Below, one piece after another: positions 21,701 through 30,700 of a DNA stretch of 64,000 bases. A program made the position numbers and the translations under genes. The stretch comes from Mycteria americana (lineage: Eukaryota > Chordata > Aves > Ciconiiformes > Ciconiidae): positions 4,446,828 through 4,510,827 of the forward strand of contig NC_134366.1 of assembly GCF_035582795.1 (NCBI RefSeq). Reading direction: 5' to 3'. Within the stretch, counting starts at the first letter, position 1. The number at the start of each line of letters is the position of its first letter. The notes beneath the pieces were generated by a model. It had not been told where the DNA came from, made no database searches, and saw only the letters and a program-made list of their open reading frames with translations.

Positions 21701-23872
21701 CCCCACTAGCTTACACTGAACATTTTCATAGAGGTGGCTAAATGCAGGTGAAATTAATCCTACCCAAGGATGAATGATGCCTAAAATACATTTGTTACTT
21801 AGGAAAACAACTTCTAATGGCCATTTTAGTGCTGTTCTGAGAGAGCGCCTTCAGGACTAACTGTAAATACAGAATGCTCTACTTCCCACCTGCCTTCTGT
21901 CTGCATAGACTCCTTGCCAACAGCCTTTAATTATCTTGCATATTGTACCTCGCAACACACAAATGTACTAGGTGTTAAAAAAGGGTCAGGCAGAGAGTGA
22001 TCTCTGGCCCCAAGACTAAGTGGTACGGGTTGGCTTGCATCCATGCTGCTTAGGGATAACTGCTTCTGGAGCAGATTGGCCACTCATTACAACTTGGCAG
22101 TGGATCCCTCCTGCATCTGTTATGGTTCCCTGCAATCACCAAAACTAATATTTTCTCTGTGTGTGTTCCTTCAGTTTTAAGTATCTGCAACAATATGAGA
22201 GACTGTGCTGCTGCCAAACAGGGTGGTATCTGTATGAGATGAAGCTGGTATTGTATGTCCTGTTTTTTGGAATAAGGTACACAGGAGCATTGAAGGGCCT
22301 GGAGCTTGCTGGGATAGTACTGGAGTACTGGGTTGGTGGACAAAGGCTCCTTTTATTTACTAGAGTCTTGAAAGCCCAGAGGGCATGTTCTATCCATACT
22401 TGATGTCGCACACTGAGACTGGCATGTCTGTGTCATTAACAGAGAGAATAAAGGCAGAATAGGGGCCACCTCAACGATAAATATTGCCAGTGACTTTCAA
22501 GGAGCCCTGATGTCCAAGATGTACTTCTGCATGTCCCACCCTCCTTTCTGTGCATCTCTGTAGGGCCAGTACCTAGTAGAGGATTAGATAATAGAATTAC
22601 TAGATTAATTCCTAAATTCAAAGTACTTAAATCACATTTGTCCATACATACATCCCCTGTGACAATTAATAGTTTCACTAAACAGTTTATTTCTGCATTT
22701 AATTTGGAGTGAGTTTGTGCTAACGGTGCTACAACTATAACACTGTCATAGATTTTCAGTACTAATGACAGCCACAGAAGATGGCAGCTATGTGGTTAGA
22801 AGCATTTGACACATCTTCTTAGTTTAGGATGGGATTTGTAAATGACTTTGTAGACATTCAGGAGAGCCACCCCCTCGCGGGAGAACCAGAGGGAGATGAA
22901 GGTGAATGTCAACAGAGGTACCAGGGCACAGCGAGCAATTAATCCACAGGAGCCGATTGCTCGTGTGAATGGTGGCAAGGACTGGGTGTTTCCTGCACCT
23001 GCTTGCTCTCCCCCTGCTACAGCTTTGAGTGTAAGCTGCTTTATGTAGGGCAACAGAACCTACTTTCCCACTGTCCCCTACTTTCCCACTGTCCCCTCAC
23101 CCCGGTTCCAGTAGTGTCAATAGCAGGCTGTGGACCTCTAGGGTTGTTCAACCTACCTGTTGTGTGTCAGATGGTAAAAAAATTAGTTTTGCCTACGCTT
23201 TTGAGGATCCCTGAGACCTCTCGCAAATGTAATATGTGTTCAAGTCGATTCAGTATCTTCAGAGTCAGTAAGGGATCTTTAAGAGATATTACAATCTGGA
23301 TAAACTGAAAGGCAGGAGAAGGACCCTTATTGCACATAGCAGGTCACAGCAAGGAGGCACAGAAGATTCAGTATGAGGAAAATAGAAATTATACAAAAAG
23401 GTAGAAATATTTATGAAGCAGACATACAACAATAAACAAAGAAACGGTAGTCAAAAAATTCCCTATCATCCCCTGAATTTTGAAAATTAAGTCTGTTTAT
23501 TTTCAAAAGTGAATAGGGACATAGTTTAAGTTCTAAAAATGTGTTAAGGCTTAATCCTGATTGTTTTGAGTGCCTTCATGCATCTGGGCTAAGTAGTCAG
23601 GCAGACATTTTGGCATATTTTACCTTCAATGCCCACTAAGTTTAAATTTTCTGATTCTTTGTTTTTAAATTCCTTTTCTATAGGTTCAAAGTGAACTGAA
23701 GAAACAACTGTGCAAATGGCAGTATCAAGAATACCTGAACTTCACACACAAACACGGGACTTTGTCCAGAGAAAACAGTCCAGTCAACTATGTCACTCAG
23801 TTGTCACTGCTTGAAAAAATCAGTCCAAAAAGGAAAACATCTGTGTACCAGAATGGGGTAACTTCTGTCTGA
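3675..23872 (+). CDS. GHRHR: GHRHR gene, growth-hormone-releasing-hormone receptor (exons 2-13, split CDS)
   Basis: This is a class B1 G-protein-coupled receptor of the plasma membrane; in vertebrates GHRHR on pituitary somatotrophs binds GHRH and raises cAMP through Gs. Twelve exons splice in unbroken phase into 428 codons plus a stop. In order they hold a hormone-binding domain with seven cysteines (residues about 1-105), TM1 (about 110-138), TM2 with an [10 protein letters not shown] motif, TM3 with a WLLIEG motif, the ECL2 CWD cysteine, TM5, TM6 with [12 protein letters not shown]7 with [10 protein letters not shown] and a 62-residue tail. The HPEC start, the ESLC motif and the DAVLF...DHC stretch before TM3 fit GHRHR better than VIP or secretin receptors. 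The neighbouring PAC1 gene agrees with known GHRHR synteny. The tail is longer than the mammalian GHRHR tail as I remember it. The signal-peptide exon is missing from this list. A GHRHR-like paralogue (GHRHR2) is the main alternative. Confidence 0.88.
3775..7466 (+). other. GHRHR intron 2
   Basis: About 3.7 kb of AT-rich intron from gtaatg to a poly-T plus CAG acceptor. Several short frames occur (for example 4193-4498 and 5541-5753), none with recognisable protein features. I see no repeat that I can name. Confidence 0.75.
7467..7574 (+). CDS. GHRHR: GHRHR exon 3: hormone-binding domain core
   Basis: The acceptor is a run of T followed by CAG. The exon encodes [12 protein letters not shown] and then VPCPRFF, which is the class B1 ectodomain core with the conserved Asp-Trp and two cysteines. 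It ends CACG followed by gcaaga. The donor dinucleotide is therefore GC, not GT, and the phase (one base, G) fits exon 4 exactly. Confidence 0.87.
7851..8005 (-). mobile_element. CR1 LINE 3'-end fragment
   Basis: The + strand starts with TCATAGAATCA-type text and continues with the stretch ending CATCTAGTCCAATCC. This is the reverse complement of the CR1 3' end (octamer tail, then the segment saying that the locus is focused on rapid summary of lost points). It is an old, diverged, 5'-truncated copy in GHRHR intron 3, antisense to the gene. Confidence 0.7.
8148..8166. repeat. (TA)n microsatellite
   Basis: About nine TA units in GHRHR intron 3, just downstream of the CR1 fragment. I see no wider structure around it. 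Confidence 0.8.
8312..8421 (+). CDS. GHRHR: GHRHR exon 4: end of the extracellular domain
   Basis: The exon completes a glycine codon and encodes FLQRNCTQ, then [15 protein letters not shown]. The Trp-Ser-Glu-Pro-Phe-Pro-Pro-Tyr block and the last two ectodomain cysteines match GHRHR closely, and NCT is a glycosylation sequon. The donor is CAG|gtgagt. The acceptor (ccattaaag) has a weak pyrimidine tract but is the only one in phase. Confidence 0.86.
8422..11230 (+). other. GHRHR intron 4
   Basis: About 2.8 kb of intron. Overlapping antisense frames near 9630-10044 have no recognisable protein features and are treated as chance. No named repeat was seen. Confidence 0.75.
11231..11328 (+). CDS. 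GHRHR: GHRHR exon 5: TM1
   Basis: The acceptor is TTTTTCTCATAG and the donor CAG|gtaaaa. The 98 nt exon encodes [18 protein letters not shown] followed by a hydrophobic helix ending VFAAF. The start aligns with the SYFSTVK...YTVG region of mammalian GHRHR. It ends in phase 2; the split codon is arginine. Confidence 0.87.
11329..12454 (+). other. GHRHR intron 5
   Basis: About 1.1 kb of intron with no recognised exon or repeat. An antisense frame at 12258-12572 overlaps exon 6 and is its shadow. Confidence 0.75.
12455..12587 (+). CDS. GHRHR: GHRHR exon 6: TM2 and ECL1
   Basis: The acceptor is CCATGTCAG and the donor ACG|gtacta. The 133 nt exon encodes [14 protein letters not shown] (intracellular loop 1 and TM2), then [16 protein letters not shown] and DHCLMST. 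The last part resembles GHRHR more than VIP receptors. It ends in phase 0. Confidence 0.9.
13025..13178 (+). CDS. GHRHR: GHRHR exon 7: TM3 and TM4 start
   Basis: The acceptor is a long T/C tract ending TTTCCAG and the donor TGGG|gttagt. The 154 nt exon encodes [11 protein letters not shown] with the TM3 cysteine that pairs with ECL2, the class B signature [13 protein letters not shown], and ends in TM4 with FIFTGWG. It ends in phase 1. Confidence 0.93.
13369..13664 (+). mobile_element. CR1 LINE 3' end, 5'-truncated, in GHRHR intron 7
   Basis: The + strand encodes the well-known CR1 ORF2 end: a [22 protein letters not shown] stretch, [18 protein letters not shown], then a stop, an untranslated stretch with TTGGACTCGATGATCTTAAA, and a tail of about three ATTCTGTG units. 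It is a recent-looking copy in the sense direction of the gene, about 190 nt after exon 7. Confidence 0.93.
13665..15420 (+). other. Rest of GHRHR intron 7
   Basis: About 1.75 kb of AT-rich intron after the CR1 copy, ending in the acceptor TTAATTGTCCAG. I see only short A and T runs (about 14870 and 15210-15245). Confidence 0.75.
15421..15481 (+). CDS. GHRHR: GHRHR exon 8: TM4 and ECL2
   Basis: A 61 nt exon from GTCCAG to CCGG|gtaagt. It encodes [20 protein letters not shown]. The size and phases (in phase 1, out phase 2) match the equivalent exon of class B1 receptors. Confidence 0.88.
15482..17369 (+). other. GHRHR intron 8, with coding-like stretches
   Basis: About 1.9 kb of intron. It contains an open, protein-like frame at 15928-16215 with a good donor, a strong pyrimidine tract with AG at about 16245-16278, and an AATAAA near 17174 (see findings). 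I do not annotate these as confirmed exons. Confidence 0.6.
17370..17439 (+). CDS. GHRHR: GHRHR exon 9: ECL2 and TM5 start
   Basis: The acceptor is TTTGCTGTTTCAG and the donor TTA|gtatgt. The 70 nt exon encodes [10 protein letters not shown], with the ECL2 cysteine expected to pair with TM3, then [10 protein letters not shown] entering TM5. CWD and IIKGP are class B1 hallmarks. Confidence 0.92.
17440..18313 (+). other. GHRHR intron 9
   Basis: About 0.9 kb of intron. Apart from a GT-rich stretch near 17580-17630 I see nothing in it. Confidence 0.75.
18314..18405 (+). CDS. GHRHR: GHRHR exon 10: TM5 and ICL3
   Basis: The acceptor is TCTTTCCAG and the donor GT|gtaagt. The 92 nt exon encodes [17 protein letters not shown] followed by a Gly/Ser/His-rich third intracellular loop. 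RILVxKL is typical of the GHRHR/VIP/PACAP receptors. It ends in phase 2. Confidence 0.9.
18406..19413 (+). other. GHRHR intron 10
   Basis: About 1 kb of intron. No exon or repeat recognised. Confidence 0.75.
19414..19543 (+). CDS. GHRHR: GHRHR exon 11: TM6 and ECL3
   Basis: A 130 nt exon from GTTTGTCAG to CAG|gtaaga. It encodes [20 protein letters not shown] (TM6), ECL3, and ELGLGSFQ at the start of TM7. The length is the same as the homologous ADCYAP1R1 exon at 44520-44649. Confidence 0.95.
19544..20902 (+). other. GHRHR intron 11
   Basis: About 1.4 kb of intron. Antisense frames at 20009-20263 and 20299-20532 show no recognisable features. Confidence 0.75.
20903..20944 (+). CDS. GHRHR: GHRHR exon 12: TM7 (42 nt)
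   Basis: The acceptor is CCCTGTCCTAG and the donor GAG|gtaagt. It encodes [15 protein letters not shown] 42 nt exon at this place is diagnostic for the class B1 family. The usual LNxE end of TM7 reads SNAE here. Confidence 0.94.
20945..23683 (+). other. GHRHR intron 12
   Basis: About 2.7 kb of intron holding the (TTTCCC)n repeat at 21299-21377, a short tandem duplication at about 23064-23095 (TACTTTCCCACTGTCCCC twice) and no recognised exon. Confidence 0.75.
21299..21377 (+). repeat. (TTTCCC)n hexanucleotide repeat
   Basis: About thirteen near-perfect TTTCCC units on the GHRHR sense strand. The run passes directly into TTCTCCAG, so it forms an unusually strong pyrimidine tract with an AG in intron 12. 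Confidence 0.97.
23684..23872 (+). CDS. GHRHR: GHRHR exon 13: cytoplasmic tail and stop
   Basis: The acceptor is TTTTCTATAG. The exon encodes 62 residues starting VQSELKK, with [16 protein letters not shown] near the end and a final VTSV before TGA. The basic juxtamembrane segment is helix 8. It has exactly the length of the ADCYAP1R1 tail exon (189 nt), with VN and TQLS at the same positions. Confidence 0.93.
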   Translation, partial: VQSELKKQLCKWQYQEYLNFTHKHGTLSRENSPVNYVTQLSLLEKISPKRKTSVYQNGVTSV

Positions 23873-24692
23873 GCTTTTCTAGCAGGATGAATTGCTGTGA
23901 CATGGTAACATACTACCTAAGAGATGGCCAGCTTGGATCCTTCGTGGCTTTCCATAATGCCAAGAGCCTTCTGCGAGCTGCTTTTCTCACCTGGTACAGA
24001 TCAGTCTCACAACCCTGGTTCTATCTCTCTTTAAGCACAAAAAATCCACTTGTTTTGTTGTAAAAAGCCAGACCTTGAGCTTGTGTGAATCAACAGGTTA
24101 GCACCCAAAAAACCCCAATTACATTAATTCCTGCCAGGCCCAACATGTTTGTCACGCCTTTGTTAGTGTTTCCCGAAATTTCCCGTTTTCAAGACCACTA
24201 TTCCTAATCTTCATTTGAAAGAGTTATGTGGTGGCAAAGGTTTGCCATAACGATTAGTGATGTTTTACTAGTTGTTTTGAGACAACTTAAAGGGGATTAC
24301 ACACAGAAACTTGCTAAGCACCTACCTATAGAGCAGCAACCTCCTTTAAAAGGAATCTCAAGGTGCCTCAAGAGTGACACAAAAAAAGAACGAGTTACAT
24401 TATGTGCTTGGGTTTTTTTCTTCCATGCCTGTTGAACAGAGATTAAATTCGGCCAGAAGACCCCAAGCCCTTTCTTGTCCATGGGAAAACATGGAGTAGC
24501 TGAACATTAGGCACATTATGTGTGTATGAAGGAAGAACATAGAGCAAACCCAATGCAGTATGCCAGCTGGGTTACCCTGAGCTCAGAATGACTTACAGAC
24601 TTACTCTTAGTGCCCAGATGCTGGTCCTTGTGTAGCTGGAACAGATCTTCTGCCACCTTGAAGGCTGGCTGGATCCATCAATGAAATACACA

Positions 24693-24698
24693 ATTAAA
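24693..24698 (+). promoter_or_regulatory. Candidate GHRHR poly(A) signal ATTAAA
   Basis: ATTAAA lies about 820 nt after the GHRHR stop codon. It is followed at once by GTGCTTTTGTGGTTTTTTT, a GU/U-rich element. No AATAAA lies between the stop codon and this point. Another ATTAAA at 24442 lacks a GU-rich follower. Confidence 0.35.
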
Positions 24699-24719
24699 CT
24701 GTGCTTTTGTGGTTTTTTT

Positions 24720-27700
24720 GGGACCTTCCTTTGAGGACTAATCTGCTGTGATTGCTGTGATTATCTCAGTCCTGCCCATCATTTCTCAACTCATTATCAC
24801 TCCACTCAATGATGATTCTGGGATTAGAATTAACAACACAGCAGTGTGGTCTAGTGAAGCAAAGTATGGTCTAGTAAAACAGAGCAAACTGATGTTGTGC
24901 TTGCATCACTTCTTTGGGTGGCCTTCCTCTTTCTTCAGGACTGAGTTGGACTTTACCTCAAACTCTCCAGAAGTAAAGAAAGGGCATACAAGGTACACTA
25001 GACACAGCTATAGTTCCCTTCAAGATAGGACCATTCCCAGGAGAACCTGCATTTAGACTTGAAAGCACTGCTAGGGACCATGGCCATTCAAGTACATGCT
25101 GGCTTTCTGTGAAGTGCAATACCAGTTTAGCTTTAAAAAGTAGCGCTCCAGTCCCTCATTTTGCTCTACTCTTGGTTATTTGTTTAGACCAGGAGACATT
25201 TGACTTCGTGGAAACCTTTGTTGATTTTAGGTGCTTCATCTCTAGTTCCATTATTAGAGCAGAGATGAATTGTCCAGATTTCTATAAATATGATTCAGAT
25301 CAGTCCTTTATTAATTAGGTATTTAACCTATCTGTCCCAATGAATCAGATGTCCTCTATAAGGGGTTGTTTTGTCTATTCTGACATCCTTATCAGTTTTC
25401 CTTGTAAAAGTAACCTTTGCTCCTGTGTTGTTTAGGTTTGCTGCCTAGTATAGTGATGTGAACACATTTGTACGATGTACATCTATAAAATGCAAGTGAT
25501 AATTACAGCTGCTGTGAGTTTGTAAATTTTAATTATGTCAGTTTGTATATTTCATTTGAGACTTTATAAAAAAAGGACGATCTTATAATTGTGTTTACTA
25601 TGGATACAGTTTTGAAGCCAATGAATATGTACAATTTTGAACTTTTCATCCAAGAAAAGGTTTACATTGCATGATCCTACAGCCTGAGTGAATGCCCCAC
25701 GCTCCTTCCAAGACACCATCACTAAGATATAGGTCTGTGGTACCCCGCTTCTATCCATGTTTGAGAGAGGACCGTTAGTTCAGGTATCTGACTACTTCTA
25801 AATGTTTTCTTGAGGAAATAGTTGTGGTAAACATTATTGAGTTGTCTACATGAAGGAATTGACCCATATCTCTTCATCTGCCTTTGGAGAGGAACAGAGT
25901 TGGAGTGAATTATGCTTTTGCTTTTGGCTGACCTGGGAACATGTCTTCAAAAAATAACCTGGCCTGAGGCTTTATGTTATGGAGATTTCTTCTCCCAGTA
26001 CAATCTCCCCTTTACTTTCTCTCCCACCTAACTGCATCGTTTATTTGGTGTATGTATCAGTCTTGTTGTGTCACACAGCAATTCCCACTTCCCAGCTGAG
26101 CTCCCAGGATGGCCTGCATTTGACTTGAAGACCACTGTTCTCACTATATGTCCTCTTCCTTTATTACTGGGAAGCTTCTTTGCTGGACCAAGGATCCAGA
26201 GGAAGGAGAAATGATGGCAAAGAAAGGTGATAAGGTCCCAGTACACCATGAAGGATCTTTCCATCAGTCATTCAGTGTTCAGTCTCCTCATAAAAAATTC
26301 AACAGCTCTAGCAACCCCCCCATTCCTACCAGACCCTGCAACCTAGTTTGTACCCATATACCATCACCATGCACATTCAGCTTGCATCAACTCCCCAGAT
26401 ATCCCCTTTTGCCTCAAGCTCTTTCCAGTCACCTTTACAACTCATCTCACAGAGATCCAACCCAATGCCTCAAAAGTTCTCCAGCAACTTCAGCAATACA
26501 CCAGCCACCTGCTCTGCCTGTCCTTTGTCCAAAATGTCCCTGCATCCCTCCCAATGCTATTAACACTTTCAAGTCTTTTACTTTTCAAACATTTTGGATC
26601 AGGATGTGTAAGTCATAAGCTGGAATCAAGGGCTATATGAAGTTATTCTGCGTATATGCAAAGCCACTATTTACATAGTTTCTATAAAGGGCACACTTGG
26701 AACAACCTGGTGATGAGGTTAATAGTCCTGGGGAGTGCAAAAGTTTCTTGGACAAAGGTTTTGTTTGGGCTGTGAAAAGGCTGCTGATCTCTTCTCGATG
26801 GCACATCTGAGGATATGATGGTGCGTGTAGGAGTAGGGAACGCTTCAGGGATATATTGCTTGACAGCAGGTCTGAGAAGGCAGCAAAGGGGTTGTCACAA
26901 ACGGTGTCTGGAAGTGCTGTGCAGGCTGCGCGGAGGCACTGCCGTCTCGTGGTGCGCGGTGTGCGCTGGGCACGCTGCTGGCCTGTCCGGATGTGTGCAG
27001 TCCGGAAAGCTAGGCACAGAAACAGAAACATTGCCCCCTGCTCACAGCCCCTACGAACCTGAGATATGCCCTCTCCCAAGTGAGATTTACATGACTACCA
27101 AAGGACAGCTGCAGTATATCATTAAGTTACATCAGCTAGGAAATGCTGCTTTCTCTTCCTCTAATCCCCTGGCGTCTTTTACACAGTTTAACTCTTCTAA
27201 GTATTATTTTTAAATCCCTTTACAAACTACATGACAACCTGGAAAGATTAAAAGCAACTGTTTCAGCTGTTTTTCTTGGTGTTGCAGAAAAGACAGGTTG
27301 TTAAGGTAAGTGAAATTTTGTCACCAAGAGTAGATTTTTAACTCTTACAGTGTCAGCACATTTTTTCAGAAAGCTTGATTGTATGGACTCTAGATTAAAA
27401 GAAATCCTTCCAGCAGGCAGCTTTACCTGCTTTGCCAATGCTGAGCTTCCCCAAGGTTGCCTAACCCACCCAGAGCTGGATTTTCAGAGCAGTGCAGAAG
27501 GATGGTAGAAGCTACTGGAAAAAAACAGGCCTGAAAAACATGAAAGGTTTCAGTGCATCTCAACTAAAGGAAGAAATAATAAATCAATTTAAAAGTGCAT
27601 TGCATGACAGAGAATGATCTTCAGGAAAAATTAAATGCTGTGATAAGAAATACCCAATGCAATACTCTTTCTGTAAAGCAAAGGTGGTGTTCAGCTCACA

Positions 27701-30700
27701 GGTTATGATAGCTAAATTCAGGCGTCTGCATGTTGCAGTCTATACGTATGATTTAGATGTCTAAGCCATTGGAAGTATTAGCAATACAGTTAGTGAAATC
27801 CATGAGCCACTCAGCTCTCCCTAAAGTAAGCACCTACGTTTGGCCAACTGTATAGCTGTCTAGACATCACTGGCTATTGATCTGGAGTTGGATTCTGTTG
27901 CATAAACAGAGCTACCAAATGCCATTTGAGATGTCTTGGGGCATCCAAGACATCTGTGCTGTCCTGGAGATATGATTCAGATTTTTGGACCCTTACACTT
28001 TTCTGGAAGAGCAGATGGAGGCCAGACAGGATACCACACAGCTCCCAAAATCACACTAGCTACTTGCATTTAAGCATCCCTTTCCTGCTTTTGGTGGCCT
28101 CTGTTTCAGTAGGGTGAGTGTACCTGATCTTTTGAAAATGAACCTGATAATAAAACTCTTGAGCTTTACTTTGACTAGAAAAGAAATGAAGCCTTGAAGC
28201 ATATCAGGTGTTATAGAGATCAAACTTTTTCTACCTTTGCCAGCTGGTAGTGCCTTTGAGGAAAACAGAATTTATTTTCTGGTTTAGACCCCTTAGAAAT
28301 AATATGTAGGCTCCAAGGGACCTGTGGATCAAAGCTCAGAGCCACAGGGGCTTTTAGTTGCAATGGAGAGTGTGTTGCATTTGTATTGGCAGTATTAGAC
28401 CATAGTCATGCTTGATACTGATGCAGTGTGCTAAACACCTTCCTCATGTAACTCCATTGATTGATGGTGAAGGAAGAGTGTGCATCGCCCACTAATGGCA
28501 AAGACTTCATGCCTGGTTCGTCCAGGACTGACTCTGCCCAGCAGAATCCAGGGATTGCTTCCCATGAGGAAGGAAGCTAACCCTTTTAGCCCAAAAAACT
28601 CCATCCTGTTGCTTCAGGAAAAAATACACTACCCTGTAACTTTACAGACAAAAAAATCTCTTTGGTGCAATTTTATATCAGAACAGACTTATACAAAATG
28701 ATAATACATTTATTGTGTCATCTACAGCAGTATACATGTTAAAAACAATTTCTGAAAACACAAAAAAGGTTAGAAAGCAGCAATTGATATCTGTGTTTCC
28801 ACCTCATAACAAAGCTGAATAACCCCAGATCCCATTACCAATTAAACCAGTTTTGACCAAAAAAGGTCAGTATTAGACCCAACAGGCCAGTAAGTTTGTA
28901 CCTTGACACAGTCAAAAGCCAAAATACAGCTTTCCATCCAATAACTTGGTACTTCTCAGAGCTATAGCATGTTACACTGCCACTAAATTGACAAGAAGGG
29001 AAAGGAAATGAACACACCGAATACTTGTTTTTACAGATTACACCGGTACACAAAGGCCTCTTGAGACTTCTCTGCAAGCACAAAGTCCATTGGAAAAGGC
29101 ATATCCAGAAGCCTAAGTCATTACAGACACTGAAGAGTGTCATATCACACAGTGTCATATCACACAGTAATTCTTTACATGGATGAATTCCCCAAAAGAA
29201 AGCCAATGGGAAATTGCAATTTTAATCATAAGAAGGTGAAAGACCACAAGGTTCAAAACATGGTTCAAGCTCTGCTGGTGTGTTTTCATACACAAAGTAC
29301 AATGTGTATTTAGCTGAACTTAGCTCTTTAGTACATATATGCACGGAACTTAACATCAGAGCATCATTAACTACTACTGCATACTCCATATCTTCCTAAT
29401 GTTACTCTTAAATGCAATTCTGAACTGGTTGCATGTGCCTGACTGCTAAAGGCAGAGGGTAGAATCCTAGCTTTTTTTCACTGCATGTGCACTACATACC
29501 ATAGTTTGTTTCTGGACACGGAAGTGCTGGTCATATGGACAACAATCTGACAGAGAGAACAAGGCTTCCTAAAAACTACCCTTGGTGAAAGCTACTAAGC
29601 TTTTATCAGGCATGCACCTCCCCCAAATCTGGTTGGTAATACCCAACAGAAGCCACCCCCAAGCTTTTTAAGACCATTATTTCTCAGCATGCATGAAACA
29701 GAATAACAGTGACTGGGCAAAGTTGCCAGGGGAAAAGTTATCTACATGTAGACTTCCACAGTGTCAACATCTGTCTCTGATCTGGTCAGCTATTCTGAGG
29801 AATAGCTTCCAGCAGACCTGGAAGTGTATTCCAGGTGGAAAGAAACAGATTACTTGCAAAGTATGAATCATCTCACCCTTGCGTAGACATCAAAAATATG
29901 TTTGACGCTTATACTCTAAAATCGCTCATTTCTCTCTTGTGACTACAAAGGCAAAGTGGAGAACCTAGAAGATATCTTCACTACTGATGTCTAAAGTTAA
30001 GTGATGTGGATATCTCCTTAGCTGCCTGCTTAGTGACACAGGATCTTTTCCAGGACTTTGCCTGCGAGCCAGAATGCCTAATGCTGAAAGTGCCGGATGA
30101 TGAAAGGGACACATATTTAACATAGCCCTTTGATATTTAACTCTCTAAAAAAGAAAATCAGGTAAAACCAGGTATTTGGTTGTATCTTTGCATTATGTAC
30201 TTTTCTACAGTTGTAGACTCAGGATTCCAACAGACACTGCCTTCACATAGATATCAAAGTCTAGGTATCAGAGTTTGGAGCTGAATCCCACCCAATGAGT
30301 TTATCTCAGTTTCCTAGACATCCACACAGAGCTCATAGATATGACATAGGAACTGTAGGAGACACTGATCTTGTCTGGTAGCTGGAGGCCAAACAGGACC
30401 TCATGTGGTGTCCCATATGTCCTACTCTATCTGTTCTTACTACCTTGCCTTGCATCCCTTTAGACCTTCTGTGCCATAATAGCTCTGCTGAGGTCATACT
30501 TATTGCTCTACAGTGTCGTGTAGTGATGATTTTAAGCATCCTACATTTCTCTGGAAGCCTTGCCCACATGAGAAAATCTCAGAACAAAAAAGAAAGTCTT
30601 ACTATCATGAAATCACATAATCAAGCCAAGGAGGAAAAGCTTAATTTGTTGAACTTTCTAGGTACATCCACTGAATGTGGAAACTATAAGTATTACCTTC

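Noticed and set aside
26148..26618. 156-codon + frame, Pro/Ser-rich
   Set aside because: Compositional product of C-rich DNA; no domain, no splice or promoter context.
26633..27213. Overlapping antisense frames of 148 and 132 codons
   Set aside because: They mirror each other over the CpG-rich patch; neither resembles a protein family.
28835..29206. 123-codon - strand frame
   Set aside because: Contains a short tandem duplication (CDMTL twice) and no family features; no splice context.
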